A stretch of DNA of 64,000 nt. It comes from Devosia naphthalenivorans (lineage in GTDB: Bacteria; Pseudomonadota; Alphaproteobacteria; Rhizobiales; Devosiaceae). The stretch lies in assembly GCF_003056355.1 (NCBI RefSeq), contig NZ_PYVW01000019.1:29339-93338 (forward strand), read 5' to 3'. A model generated the notes under the pieces. It was not told where the DNA came from. It was given only the letters and a program-made list of their open reading frames with translations, and searched no databases. The position numbers were made by a program, and so were the translations under genes. How positions within the stretch are numbered: position 1 is the first letter of the stretch; each line of letters starts with the position of its first letter. Shown in pieces: positions 9,444 to 17,426 of the stretch.

Positions 9444-10487
9444 TCAAGGCGTCCAATTGGGTTCCACCTTGCGGCGCGCAGCTTCCAGCCGCGCGGCCTT
9501 TTCGGCGTCGAGCGTGTCGATGATGGCATAAAGCACCATGTCCACCCCCTTGCCGGTAGCGGCCGAGACCTGGAAGACATCGGCCTTGCTCAGCTTCTTG
9601 AGCAGCTTGACCTTTTGCTTGAGGTCGTCGGGTTCAATGGCATCCACCTTGTTGAGCACCACGAGCTCCGGTTTTTCGCCCAGGCGCTCGTCATAGGCTG
9701 AAAGCTCATTGCGGATGGTGCGGTAGGGGGCCTCGATATCGTCCTGGGTGCCGTCGATCAGGTGGATAAGCACACCGCAACGCTCGATATGACCCAGGAA
9801 CCGGTCACCGATGCCTGCACCCTCGCTGGCCCCTTCGATCAGTCCCGGAATATCGGCCAGCACAAAATCGCGTTCGCCAATGGAGACGACGCCCAGATTG
9901 GGGTGGAGCGTGGTGAAGGGATAATCGGCGATCTTTGGCTTGGCGGCGGAAACGGCCGCAAGGAAAGTCGACTTGCCGGCATTGGGCAGGCCGACCAGAC
10001 CCGCGTCGGCGATCAGCTTGAGGCGCAGCCAGACCCACTTTTCGGTGCCGACCTGGCCCGGGTTGGCATGGCGGGGCGCCTGGTTGGAGCTGGTCTTGAA
10101 GTGCGCATTGCCGAAGCCGCCATTGCCACCCGAAAGCAGCACGACGCGCTGGCCGACCTCGGTCATATCAGCAATCAGGGTTTCGTTGTCGTCCTCGAAC
10201 ACCTGCGTGCCGACAGGAACGCGCAGAACGGTGTCCTCGCCATCGGCGCCAGTGCGGTTCTTGCCCATGCCGTGCGTGCCGGTCTTGGCCTTGAAGTGCT
10301 GCTGGTAGCGGTAATCGATCAGCGTATTGAGCCCATCGACGCATTCCAGCACGACATCGCCACCGCGCCCGCCATTGCCGCCATTGGGGCCGCCGAACTC
10401 GACGAATTTTTCGCGCAGGAACGCCACGGCGCCGCCGCCACCGTCGCCCGAGCGAATATAGACCTTGGCCTGATCAAGGAACTTCAT
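9444..10487 (-). CDS. obg: GTPase ObgE/CgtA
   Basis: Obg is an essential GTPase that binds the 50S subunit and links ribosome assembly to stress and the cell cycle. The N-terminal glycine-rich Obg fold occupies residues 1-158 ([24 protein letters not shown]). The G domain follows from about 160 to 330, with G1 [10 protein letters not shown]2 [13 protein letters not shown]3 DIPGLIEGA and G4 NKVD. The 347-residue form lacks the C-terminal OCT domain, as is normal in many alphaproteobacteria. Its ATG overlaps the preceding acetyltransferase stop (ATGA). Confidence 0.97.
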   Translation of the reverse strand: MKFLDQAKVYIRSGDGGGGAVAFLREKFVEFGGPNGGNGGRGGDVVLECVDGLNTLIDYRYQQHFKAKTGTHGMGKNRTGADGEDTVLRVPVGTQVFEDDNETLIADMTEVGQRVVLLSGGNGGFGNAHFKTSSNQAPRHANPGQVGTEKWVWLRLKLIADAGLVGLPNAGKSTFLAAVSAAKPKIADYPFTTLHPNLGVVSIGERDFVLADIPGLIEGASEGAGIGDRFLGHIERCGVLIHLIDGTQDDIEAPYRTIRNELSAYDERLGEKPELVVLNKVDAIEPDDLKQKVKLLKKLSKADVFQVSAATGKGVDMVLYAIIDTLDAEKAARLEAARRKVEPNWTP

Positions 10488-11020
10488 GTGTTTCTGGCCT
10501 TCCAGACGCTACGCGTCAGTTGTGTGTCGATATGCTCCACCTCGGCGCCGCGCGCAAGGCAGAGCAAGGTTGAGCGCCCGATTTCGGTAAACCCAAGCTT
10601 GGTTTGAATGGCGAGCGAGGCCACATTGAAGTGGAACACGCCCGAATAGATCACCGGCGCCGGCGAGGCGTCGAAGAACCATCCGAGGCACGCCGCTACG
10701 GCCTCAGTCATGATACCCTGGCCCCAAAAGGGCTTGCCCAGCCAATAGCCGATGATCGGTCCCTGACCACCAAGGTGAAACCCGACATGACCGACAAGGC
10801 CGTGTCCGGGCAACTCGATGGAGAAATTGGTGTCCTCAGTCGGCAGATTGGGCCGACGCGTCCGCAACCAGGCCCTGGCATCACCAAGATGGTAAGGGAA
10901 AGGCACGCGCGCAAGATTGCCCGCCACATCGAAATCGTTGAGATAACGCGCGATCGGCTCGGCATCGCCGACCTGCGCCGGGCGCAGCAACAGGCGTTGC
11001 GTCTGGAGCGTAACGTTCAT
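10484..11020 (-). CDS. GNAT family N-acetyltransferase (RimJ/RimL type)
   Basis: This 178-residue protein has the layout of the RimJ/RimL branch of GNAT acetyltransferases, which transfer acetyl from acetyl-CoA to an amine. It opens with [21 protein letters not shown]. The acetyl-CoA loop is in the [17 protein letters not shown] segment, and it has the [17 protein letters not shown] motif near the C-terminus. The substrate is unknown. It overlaps obg by 4 bases and touches the next GNAT gene by 1 base (TAATG), so the three are probably co-translated. The neighbouring GNAT (11020-11535) is similar and may have arisen by duplication. Confidence 0.9.
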   Translation of the reverse strand: MNVTLQTQRLLLRPAQVGDAEPIARYLNDFDVAGNLARVPFPYHLGDARAWLRTRRPNLPTEDTNFSIELPGHGLVGHVGFHLGGQGPIIGYWLGKPFWGQGIMTEAVAACLGWFFDASPAPVIYSGVFHFNVASLAIQTKLGFTEIGRSTLLCLARGAEVEHIDTQLTRSVWKARNT

Positions 11021-11535
11021 TATTGAGCCCGCTCCTGCCAGCGCTCACGCGTCAGGCGCGTGACCACATGGTCCACATTGTGCTGCAGGGGATGGGAGAA
11101 GCGCATTTCGTGGGCGTGCGGCTCGAAGCCGAGCTTTTTCTGCACGGCGAGGGAGGCTGCGTTGTTGTGGTGCGCGCTCGATATCACCCGGTCAGCACTG
11201 CAATTGCTGAAGTGCCAATCGAGCAGCGCGGTTGCCGCTTCCGTTACATAGCCCTTGTTCCAGTGCGGGCGGGCAATCCAGAAGCCAAGCTCGTCGAGAA
11301 GGGAGATGCAGCCGATGACGCCCCTTTTGGGCAGTTCGATCATCAGCAAGGATTTTTCCGGGGTGGCGGGCTTGGCCTGCCGCAGCCAGTCGATGGCCAT
11401 GCCCAACGTATAGGGATAGGGCACCGCGGTGAGGAAGCGGGCCACATCATATTCGCCCACGCCCAGCGCCACGCAGGGCGCATCGTCGAGGCTCGCTTCG
11501 CGCAGGATCAGCCGTTCGGTATGGATCGCTATCAT
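11020..11535 (-). CDS. GNAT family N-acetyltransferase (RimJ/RimL type)
   Basis: This is a second RimJ/RimL-type acetyltransferase of 171 residues. It shares with its neighbour the HTERLILREASLDDAP start, the VPYPYTLGMA segment, the acetyl-CoA loop (FWIARPHWNKGYVTEAA) and NNAASLAVQKKLGFEPH. The paired order of two GNAT genes between rpmA and obg is common in this bacterial order. The start at 11535 is the ATG that begins the conserved N-terminus; the frame is open further upstream through the L27 terminator, which argues against a longer protein. The substrate is not known. Confidence 0.9.
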   Translation of the reverse strand: MIAIHTERLILREASLDDAPCVALGVGEYDVARFLTAVPYPYTLGMAIDWLRQAKPATPEKSLLMIELPKRGVIGCISLLDELGFWIARPHWNKGYVTEAATALLDWHFSNCSADRVISSAHHNNAASLAVQKKLGFEPHAHEMRFSHPLQHNVDHVVTRLTRERWQERAQ

Positions 11536-11655
11536 CTGACCCCATCTCCCCAACAGCGATGGCAGGGCGCCGACCCGCTGGCCGCTCGTACCGAAATCAT
11601 GGACATGGTGTTGGCGGCAGCAAGGGTCGGTTTCATCTACGATCAGCTCCAGAAC

Positions 11656-11689
11656 GAAAAAAGGGAAACCGGCAAACCGGTTCCCCTTC
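11656..11689 (-). terminator. Rho-independent terminator of rplU-rpmA
   Basis: Read on the minus strand, a 12-base stem (AAGGGGAACCGG pairing with CCGGTTTCCCTT, one mismatch) closes a TTTG loop and runs straight into a T run. It lies about 70 bases after the rpmA stop and before the acetyltransferase start, so it should end the ribosomal-protein transcript. Confidence 0.88.
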
Positions 11690-11756
11690 AAATATCGCTC
11701 TGTTTCAAACACGAGCCGGGGAACAGGTCACCGGCTGGGCTTGAGCACCGGCCGGA

Positions 11757-12026
11757 TTATTCGGCGGCCTCTGCTACCGGGTCAACGGAAACAAAAACTT
11801 TGTTGTTGGCGCGGGTGCGGAACGACACATTGCCGTCCACGAGTGCAAAAATGGTGTGGTCCTTGCCCAGGCCGACGCCTGTGCCGGGGTGCCACTTGGT
11901 GCCGCGCTGGCGGATGATGATGTTGCCGGCGATGACGGTTTCGCCGCCGAACTTCTTGACGCCGAGACGACGGCCAGCGGTATCACGACCGTTGCGGGAT
12001 GAACCGCCTGCTTTTTTGTGTGCCAT
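11757..12026 (-). CDS. rpmA: 50S ribosomal protein L27
   Basis: L27 is a small basic protein of the large subunit whose N-terminus reaches the peptidyl-transferase centre. The 89 residues begin [20 protein letters not shown] and include [34 protein letters not shown] and the VSFRTR C-terminal strand. There is no Firmicutes-type cleavable N-terminal extension. It begins 11 bases after rplU and a strong terminator follows. Confidence 0.98.
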   Translation of the reverse strand: MAHKKAGGSSRNGRDTAGRRLGVKKFGGETVIAGNIIIRQRGTKWHPGTGVGLGKDHTIFALVDGNVSFRTRANNKVFVSVDPVAEAAE

Positions 12027-12037
12027 GGTCTAGCTCC

Positions 12038-12586
12038 TTATTCCTTGTCGGCCTTGGGTGCGGCCTTCTTGGCCGGGGCCTTCTTCGCCGGCTTTTCAGC
12101 GGCGGTGTCGTCGGTTGCGGCAGCCTTGGGCTCAGCCTTCTTGGCTGGCTTCTTGGCCGGTGCTTCTGCCTTTTCGGCAGCAGGAGCCGCAGCGGCCTTC
12201 GGTGCCTTCTTGGCAGGAGCGGCTTCGCTCACGCTTTCGCTCGAGGTCGCAACGCCGGCGGCCTTGACGGATGGCTTGGCGCCGCCGGTCAGGATTTCGG
12301 TGATGCGGACGGTCGAGAGCAGCTGGCGATGGCCATTGCGGCGACGGTAATTGTGGCGACGGTTCTTCTTGAAGATGATGACCGTCTTCTGCTTTTTGGT
12401 TTCAAGCAGTTCGGCAGCAACGAGCGCACCCTCGACGAGCGGGGCACCCACTTCGTCGCCAACCATCAGCACCTGGTCAAAGGTCACGATGGAGCCGGCT
12501 TCGGCATCGAGCTTTTCGATCTTCAGAACGTCGTTGGCGGCAACCTTGTACTGCTTGCCACCGGTTTTGATCACGGCAAAAGTCAT
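12038..12586 (-). CDS. rplU: 50S ribosomal protein L21 with Ala/Lys/Pro-rich tail
   Basis: The first 104 residues are a normal L21 ([48 protein letters not shown]), an early-binding protein of the large subunit. About 78 extra residues follow, built almost only of Ala, Lys, Pro and Glu, with repeated AKKAP and KKAEAP-like units, giving a charged disordered tail. Such tails are known in alphaproteobacterial L21 but vary in length. The ATG at 12586 begins the conserved domain; the longer open frame to 12676 has no support. It is the first gene of the rplU-rpmA operon. Confidence 0.96.
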   Translation of the reverse strand: MTFAVIKTGGKQYKVAANDVLKIEKLDAEAGSIVTFDQVLMVGDEVGAPLVEGALVAAELLETKKQKTVIIFKKNRRHNYRRRNGHRQLLSTVRITEILTGGAKPSVKAAGVATSSESVSEAAPAKKAPKAAAAPAAEKAEAPAKKPAKKAEPKAAATDDTAAEKPAKKAPAKKAAPKADKE

Positions 12587-12778
12587 ACATATAACCGGGA
12601 GCGTCAAACGCCCGGTCCCATTTTGTCGCGCTCTGTGGCGCCGCAGGTAAAGCCCAGTCCTGCGGTCTTCTTGCATGCTGCCGGCAATGTAACCGGCGGG
12701 CAGCCTCGAACAGCGTTTTCAAACAAAGGAAGCGCGCCAGACCAGCCAGCGCGCATTTCCGAGGGTGCTTATCAGGGC

Positions 12779-12812
12779 AAAAGCGCCCGGAGTCAAGAGA
12801 AGGCGGGCGCCC
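12779..12812 (-). terminator. Putative terminator after the metallo-beta-lactamase-fold gene
   Basis: On the minus strand, GCGCCCG pairs with CGGGCGC across a 13-base loop and is followed by TTTT. The hairpin begins only about 3 bases after the stop codon of the hydrolase gene and precedes the rplU leader, so it fits a factor-independent terminator separating the two transcripts. Confidence 0.6.
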
Positions 12813-12814
12813 GA

Positions 12815-13585
12815 TCAGCCTTGGCCGTTAGGGTACCATTCAAGGAGCCGCACTTCCACACCCTCGTCAACCGCGCTCTCCAGCACCGACAGATCGCTCT
12901 CGCCATAATGGTAGGGATAAACGATTTTTGGCTTGAAGGTGTTGATGGCCTCCGCCGCCTGCTCGGGCGTCATGGTATAGGGCAGGTTCATCGGCAGGAA
13001 GGCTACTTCAATGCCCGTCAGCTTGAGCATTTCGGGCGTGGGCTCGGTATCGCCCGCCACATAGATCACCTTGTCGCCAAAGGTGATGAGATAGCCATTG
13101 CCCACGCCCACCGGATGGTACTGCATTCGGTCTTCGGTGGTATTGTGGGCCGTGGTGGCCTCGATGGGCAGGCCATTGAGGTCGGTCGAGCCGCCATTGG
13201 CGATGGCCGTAGCATTGGCCTTGAGCGCCTCGGGCAATTTGTCGAATACTTCCTGACTGGTCAGGATCGGGGCCGAACCGGCAATCGCCTCCAGCGTGGG
13301 CACATCGAAATGGTCGCCATGGCCATGGGTGATCAGGATGGCGGTGGGCGCCGGCAGGCCCTCATAGAGCGTGGCGCCGCCAACCGGGTCGACATAGATC
13401 ACCTGGTCACCATAGCCGAGCAAGAGGCTGGCGTGTTCGATGGGGTGGATGGTGACATCGCCACCCGAAGTCGAAATCGTATCGCCGTCCAAAGCGGCCT
13501 CCTGAGCCCAGGCAAATTGCGCGGCGGCGACAGACGCCAGCGGCAGGCTTGCCATTCCGATTACTACAGTGCGGCGGTTGGTCAT
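12815..13585 (-). CDS. Exported MBL-fold metallo-hydrolase (Tat signal)
   Basis: This is a secreted member of the UPF0173-like branch of the metallo-beta-lactamase fold. The N-terminus MTNRRTVVIGMASLPLASVAAA has a twin-arginine pair and hydrophobic core, so export by Tat is likely. The metal site is seen in THGHGDHFD (about residue 90) and the later AHNTTED, YVAGDTEPTPEM and YPYHYGESD blocks. The ATG at 13585 has a GGAGG 8 bases upstream, which fixes the start. The substrate is unknown. It is the last backbone gene before the tRNA-Ser boundary. Confidence 0.88.
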   Translation of the reverse strand: MTNRRTVVIGMASLPLASVAAAQFAWAQEAALDGDTISTSGGDVTIHPIEHASLLLGYGDQVIYVDPVGGATLYEGLPAPTAILITHGHGDHFDVPTLEAIAGSAPILTSQEVFDKLPEALKANATAIANGGSTDLNGLPIEATTAHNTTEDRMQYHPVGVGNGYLITFGDKVIYVAGDTEPTPEMLKLTGIEVAFLPMNLPYTMTPEQAAEAINTFKPKIVYPYHYGESDLSVLESAVDEGVEVRLLEWYPNGQG

Positions 13586-13817
13586 CCAAAATCCTCCCAT
13601 GGGGTGCAGCTTGCCTTGAACGTATGGCGCCGGCTGTCAGATCGGCGCTGACGGAAAATTGAGCGGTTAATGCAGCACTGGTGTTAATCGCCATCCCGGC
13701 ATTCACGACCCAAACCAGCCAAAGCCTCACAACAGATGTTGCAGGCCAACAAATGCTATGTCATAAGCCCGCCCGTGTCGACCAGCGGCCTCTCCACGGA
13801 GAGCCGATCGATCTCGC

Positions 13818-13907
13818 GGAGAGATGGCAGAGTGGTTGAATGCACCGCACTCGAAATGCGGCATAGGGGCAACTCTATCGGGGGTTCGAATCCCTCTCTC
13901 TCCGCCA
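13818..13907 (+). tRNA. tRNA-Ser (anticodon CGA)
   Basis: The 90-base gene folds as a class II tRNA. The acceptor stem GGAGAGA pairs with TCTCTCC, G is the discriminator base and CCA is encoded. The anticodon stem CCGCA/TGCGG closes the loop CTCGAAA, giving anticodon CGA (13852-13854), which reads UCG. A long variable arm follows, as in serine tRNAs, and the T loop is GTTCGAATC. It is transcribed opposite to the housekeeping run. The DNA after its 3' end is of accessory type, making it a likely integration site. Confidence 0.97.
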
Positions 13908-14067
13908 TCGACCCAGGAATTGGCCCTGTAATCAAAGGGTTAAAAGGGTCGGCTTCTTTAGGCCCTATCGCGTGCCCTATCAAGGAAGTTCCCTGACTTC
14001 GCTTCAGAAACGCGACCGCTCAGAGTGTTGCGGCAGTTCCGATGATTTCGATTTTTGGTATGACAGA

Positions 14068-14998
14068 AAAGGGGCCGAGGCTGTGTGAGAACTCGCTGAT
14101 CTGGGCGCTCAGGATAGTTTGTATCGGGGGCGTCGGCTCGGTTCACCCGTTATCGCCTTGAGTGTCGAGGCAACGCCAGCGGCGGCGATGGCGCGCTTGA
14201 TGTTTTATGCCAGGATAGTCAGGCGGCTTCGGTGGCGACGTTCTCGAGGCCGCGCGTTCGGAAGTGGGTAGCGCCCATCCACCCTTTTATCGTGCCAAGG
14301 ACGTGCTCGACCGTACAGCGGCGGACCGCCATTGCCTCGGGCATCGCGTCAAAGCGGCGCTCCATCTGGTCGAGCACTGCCTCATGCTCCCATCGTCGGA
14401 TGCGCTTCTCCTTGCCGGCGGTGCACAGATGACGCGATGAGCAGGCGCCACAAGCCTTCTGATTGAAGTGGGCTCCGATGAGCTTGCCGCCCTCCACTCT
14501 GGCAAAGCGCTTCTGCAGCTGCTCGCCGGCTGGGCACCGATAGGTGTCGGTCTCGCGCTCATGGACGAACATGGCTTTGCCCCAAAAGCCACGGGCCACG
14601 GCCGGTGACGTATTGGGCTTAGGCACCATCGGGATGATGCCCGCTTCGGCGCAGGAGCGGATTTGTTCGCCCTCATAGTATCCACGATCGGCAAGGGCAA
14701 TCATCCCTGAGCCACCGATCTCGGTCTGCGCGGCCTTGGCCATCTCCAGCAGGTGCGACCGATCATGGCCTCGGTTCGTCACCGCGTTGGCGACGACAAT
14801 ATGGTGCTTGGTATCGACCGCTGCCTGCATATTGTAGCCGACGACACCACGATGATCGCTTCCGGTCGCCATGGCCCGCGCGTCTGGATCGGTAAGCGAG
14901 ATCTGCTCATCGGGCGCAGCTTGCAGCTGTCGGCCAATCTCCTCGAGTTCGCCCAAACGCCCGCGCAACGAGGCCAATCGCTCCGTTAGGTGCGTCAC
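14068..14998 (-). mobile_element. IS1182-family element, 3' part only
   Basis: The stretch holds the C-terminal half of an IS1182-type DDE transposase and its downstream end. The sequence gaggctgtgtgagaactcg at about 14074-14092 resembles the terminal repeats of this family. The upstream half of the transposase and the other terminal repeat are missing, because the element is joined to a methyltransferase gene at about 14998. The element can therefore no longer move by itself. Confidence 0.75.
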
Positions 14999-15475
14999 CG
15001 GGAACATGCGCCGGCCGTCTGGAACCGGCCCATGTCTGAGCGACATGATGATGCGTCCGTTTTCGCGCAGGAGCGCGCAAACCCGCCCCATACCACGCCT
15101 TCGCTCTCCTTCGTCGAGGTGCATCCAAACAGCTGAAAGCAGGACCAGATCGAAGGTTCCCGCGCGAGGCATAAGTGTTCCAAGACTGGGCAGCGCGTTG
15201 GTGACCCACTCGATACTCTGGGATGGATGAAGTTGCCGACCTGACTCGCGTAGCGCAGCGACCGGCTCAACAGCCGCAACCTTGTGACCCCGAGCAGCAA
15301 GGCCAGCAGCATCCACCCCTATGCCTGCGCCAATATCGATGATCAGCGAAGGACGCTGCGGAAAGAGCTGCAGCACCTGCTTGGGTCGATCGGTGAAAGA
15401 CAATTGCTGCCAGCTCTCGACAAGCTCAACCGCATGCTCGCCATAGCCTTCTGTCCCAGCCACTTCAGCGTTCAT
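14219..15475 (-). pseudogene. Chimeric ORF: SAM methyltransferase N-part fused to IS1182 transposase C-part
   Basis: From the ATG at 15475 the first about 160 residues form a class I SAM-dependent methyltransferase. Motif I is IIDIGAGIGVDAAGLAARGH, followed by AVEP, FDLVLLSAVWMHLD and GRIIMSLRHGPVPDGRRMF. At about nucleotide 14998 the reading frame passes without a stop into the middle of an IS1182 transposase (LGELEEIGRQL, QISLTDPDARAMA, VGYNMQAAVDTKHH, GTIKGWMGATHF). The open frame also extends upstream to 15643 without a better start. The C-terminal end of the methyltransferase and the N-terminal half of the transposase are both missing. Whether the 418-residue fusion is expressed is unknown. 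The fusion most likely arose by IS insertion plus deletion. Confidence 0.85.
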
Positions 15476-15635
15476 CTGGCAGCCTCGAAGGTTAAACCAA
15501 CCGCATGCACTATGCTGGACCTGCTCATAGCCCAACCTAACTCGCACGTCTGCTTCCAGGAAGTCGGCGAAGCTCTCTTCCCGGCCAGTATGGGGCGCAA
15601 AGTGACTGCATAGACAGGGTGATACGGGATAATAG

Positions 15636-16244
15636 CTATCCAATGCGCCGATTTAGCAGAGGCCTGTTCTCCGTTTTCGGATCTGCCATGATTTGCCGAT
15701 CTTTGCTGAACTTCTCGCAAGCTCGCTTCAAGCGCCGCTTTTGCTCAATTCTGTGATTAAACTGAATGTTCGGGAAAACTTGTCGATAGGGACCTTTGTC
15801 CACCTCAGGGGCAAGCTTGTCCTCGTTGATCGCGAAGTACCAGACCTGCAGTACTTGCGCTTCAACCGGCAGCGTGCCGGTTAATGCCTGGTAGTCATGC
15901 CACCCTTCCCAAATGACTGTATCGTTTTGCACATCACTGAAGTCAGCGAGGAGCTCCGCATCTTCGCGAACAGTCTTTTTATCTTGCTCATAGAAGTGCT
16001 TCATCGCGTTCCAGTACTGGTTACGCAGGCGAACGACTTTCCCAAGCTTCATCTCTGGGTTGAGCTTCAACACAAGCGCTGAGAGCACCTCGACATTCCT
16101 ATCTTGGCCGACGCCTTCTAGAAGCTCGCAGGCTCCACATGCCAGGGCGTGAACGGATATTGGATCCCTGTCTCGGAGAAACATGTCAGTAGCGGCGCCG
16201 AGCTGCGCTCTGGCAATGTCAGTCTTTACCTGGTGAATATTCAT
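15636..16244 (-). CDS. Hypothetical protein, possible HEPN-like helical N-terminus
   Basis: This is an intact 202-residue protein of unknown function. The ATG at 16244 has an AAAGGA ribosome-binding site at a good distance, so the start is firm. The first 60 residues (KTDIARAQLGAATDMFLRD, then ISVHALACGACELLE) are helical and resemble HEPN-like domains, which often bind or cut RNA; this is a weak impression without a search. The middle is charged (NAMKHFYEQDKK) and the C-terminus is strongly basic. The gene lies beside the methyltransferase/IS1182 junction in accessory DNA. Confidence 0.6.
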   Translation of the reverse strand: MNIHQVKTDIARAQLGAATDMFLRDRDPISVHALACGACELLEGVGQDRNVEVLSALVLKLNPEMKLGKVVRLRNQYWNAMKHFYEQDKKTVREDAELLADFSDVQNDTVIWEGWHDYQALTGTLPVEAQVLQVWYFAINEDKLAPEVDKGPYRQVFPNIQFNHRIEQKRRLKRACEKFSKDRQIMADPKTENRPLLNRRIG

Positions 16245-16268
16245 GCTCTGTCCTTTTGAAGGGATCAT

Positions 16269-16679
16269 ACCTTAGCTCTCAAAGGACACCGGCCGGAAGC
16301 CGGACCCGCTGCCTCGGCGCTAACCTCGCTGGCGTCGGGTGACGGGCAGCTTTCAGGAGTTCTCAGGAGAGCTTCAAATGGCTGAAAAGGGGCGCGTTGC
16401 TGACCGGCGGGAAGCGCCCCATCTTTGCCGTTCAGGCTGTATGCTAGCTACCGAAAAGCGGACCTGACACCGTCTGAGGCTTTTGGAAGCACACCCGATT
16501 GACTAATCCTGAGCGAGCCGACATCCTCGCTGTCGACGTGGCCTGCGCCCAACCTCTCAGACCTTCCCCAGCAAGGTCTGAACGGAGGCAAAGGGACTGC
16601 TGTCTCGGGTCGTTATCTTGGTCCGATCGTCTCGGGCGAGTTGCTAGGGAGCTGCGTTCGAGACGTGAAAGGCCCTGTC
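16269..16679. other. Intergenic stretch, no gene seen
   Basis: I find no open frame with recognisable content here. It separates the minus-strand hypothetical gene from the plus-strand hydrolase fragment and probably holds the promoter regions of both. Confidence 0.5.
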
Positions 16680-16878
16680 ATGAACCAGAATGGCAACCTC
16701 AAGCGCTGTGTCCGAGCCCGCGCAGCAAAAACAGGAGAGTCTTACGCGGCAGCGCTACGGCATCTCCGCCGATCGACGGATACAACCCTGGTTCGTTCAA
16801 TGCGCATCGCTGTTGCGCAAACATCCTTGTTCAATGACCCTCGCGACTTCACCTCGCTACAGGTGAGCGGTGCGGAGA
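16680..16878 (+). pseudogene. Carbon-nitrogen hydrolase (nitrilase superfamily), 5' fragment
   Basis: An ATG at 16680 gives a basic helical N-terminus (KRCVRARAAKTGESYAAALRHL). It runs in frame into MRIAVAQTSLFNDPRDF at 16800, the first strand of a nitrilase-superfamily hydrolase. Homology stops at about 16878 after QVSGAE. The next conserved piece of the same fold (IRRLMTAAHGAGVRLIHFPEG) appears at 20846 on the same strand. The two pieces together give a contiguous N-terminal half of one enzyme, so the gene was split by the 4 kb between them. Confidence 0.75.
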
Positions 16879-17207
16879 CGCTGTGGCGCGAGGGCCTGTT
16901 TGGAGCAGTGCTGTACGGCTAATTCGCCGGCCCGTCCTGCGGTATTGGAGGCGGCTTGGTGTGGAGCGCCCGCGTTTGGCGAAACACATTCGTGATGTCG
17001 CCGATACTCAACTGCACCTATATACGTCCGGCAACGATTGGTGATTAAGCTTGCGCGGTATGCATAACCCGGTATACGGGTCGCGAATTAGCGGGAAGCT
17101 ACTTGCGCGAAACGCGCGAACGAACCAATGTACGGTGCGCACGTTGTCCCGGTCCGTTTGCGGTTTCGTAACGGCCGTCCGTCATAATGCAGTTGAGGTG
17201 ATCGATC
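16879..17207. other. Left edge of the insert inside the hydrolase gene, no gene seen
   Basis: About 330 bases without a recognisable gene lie between the hydrolase break and the small ORF at 17208. It should hold the promoter for the small ORF and dGTPase-like gene. Confidence 0.45.
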
Positions 17208-17426
17208 ATGGCTTATTCGGAAGTTCCTTCTGACGACGAAGTGGTTGGTGTACTGCGTAAGATGGGCGTTGGTATTTCTGCACGCGCGCTGTGTGATGCG
17301 CTTGTGCAGGCTGGCCATCCACGGCCTGACAGTCAACTTGCCATTCAACGCGCTACAGAGCGCGGCCGAATTGTAGTGGCCAAAGACTGGACCCTTACCG
17401 CATCTAACGACATGGTCGCAGCCTGA
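17208..17426 (+). CDS. Small hypothetical protein upstream of the dGTPase-like gene
   Basis: This is a 72-residue protein with a GAGGTG ribosome-binding site about 9 bases before its ATG. It is predicted to be helical, with a compact winged-helix-like outline (DDEVVGVLRKMGVGISARAL, QLAIQRATERGRIVVAKDW), suggesting a small DNA-binding or regulatory protein; I do not recognise the family. Its stop codon lies inside the open frame of the dGTPase-like gene (overlap 17408-17426), and that downstream frame has no normal start codon nearby. Either the two are coupled in an unusual way or one start is mis-assigned. Confidence 0.55.
   Translation: MAYSEVPSDDEVVGVLRKMGVGISARALCDALVQAGHPRPDSQLAIQRATERGRIVVAKDWTLTASNDMVAA

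Noticed and set aside
9762..10607. Plus-strand open frame opposite obg
   Set aside because: It mirrors the conserved Obg coding sequence; no independent evidence of translation.
11999..13651. A 550-codon plus-strand open frame across rpmA, rplU and the metallo-hydrolase
   Set aside because: It is entirely antisense to three recognised genes and consists of low-complexity residues.
13908..13990. Possible attachment-site repeat after the tRNA
   Set aside because: No second copy of the tRNA 3' end or of this sequence was found in the window, so an att site cannot be claimed.
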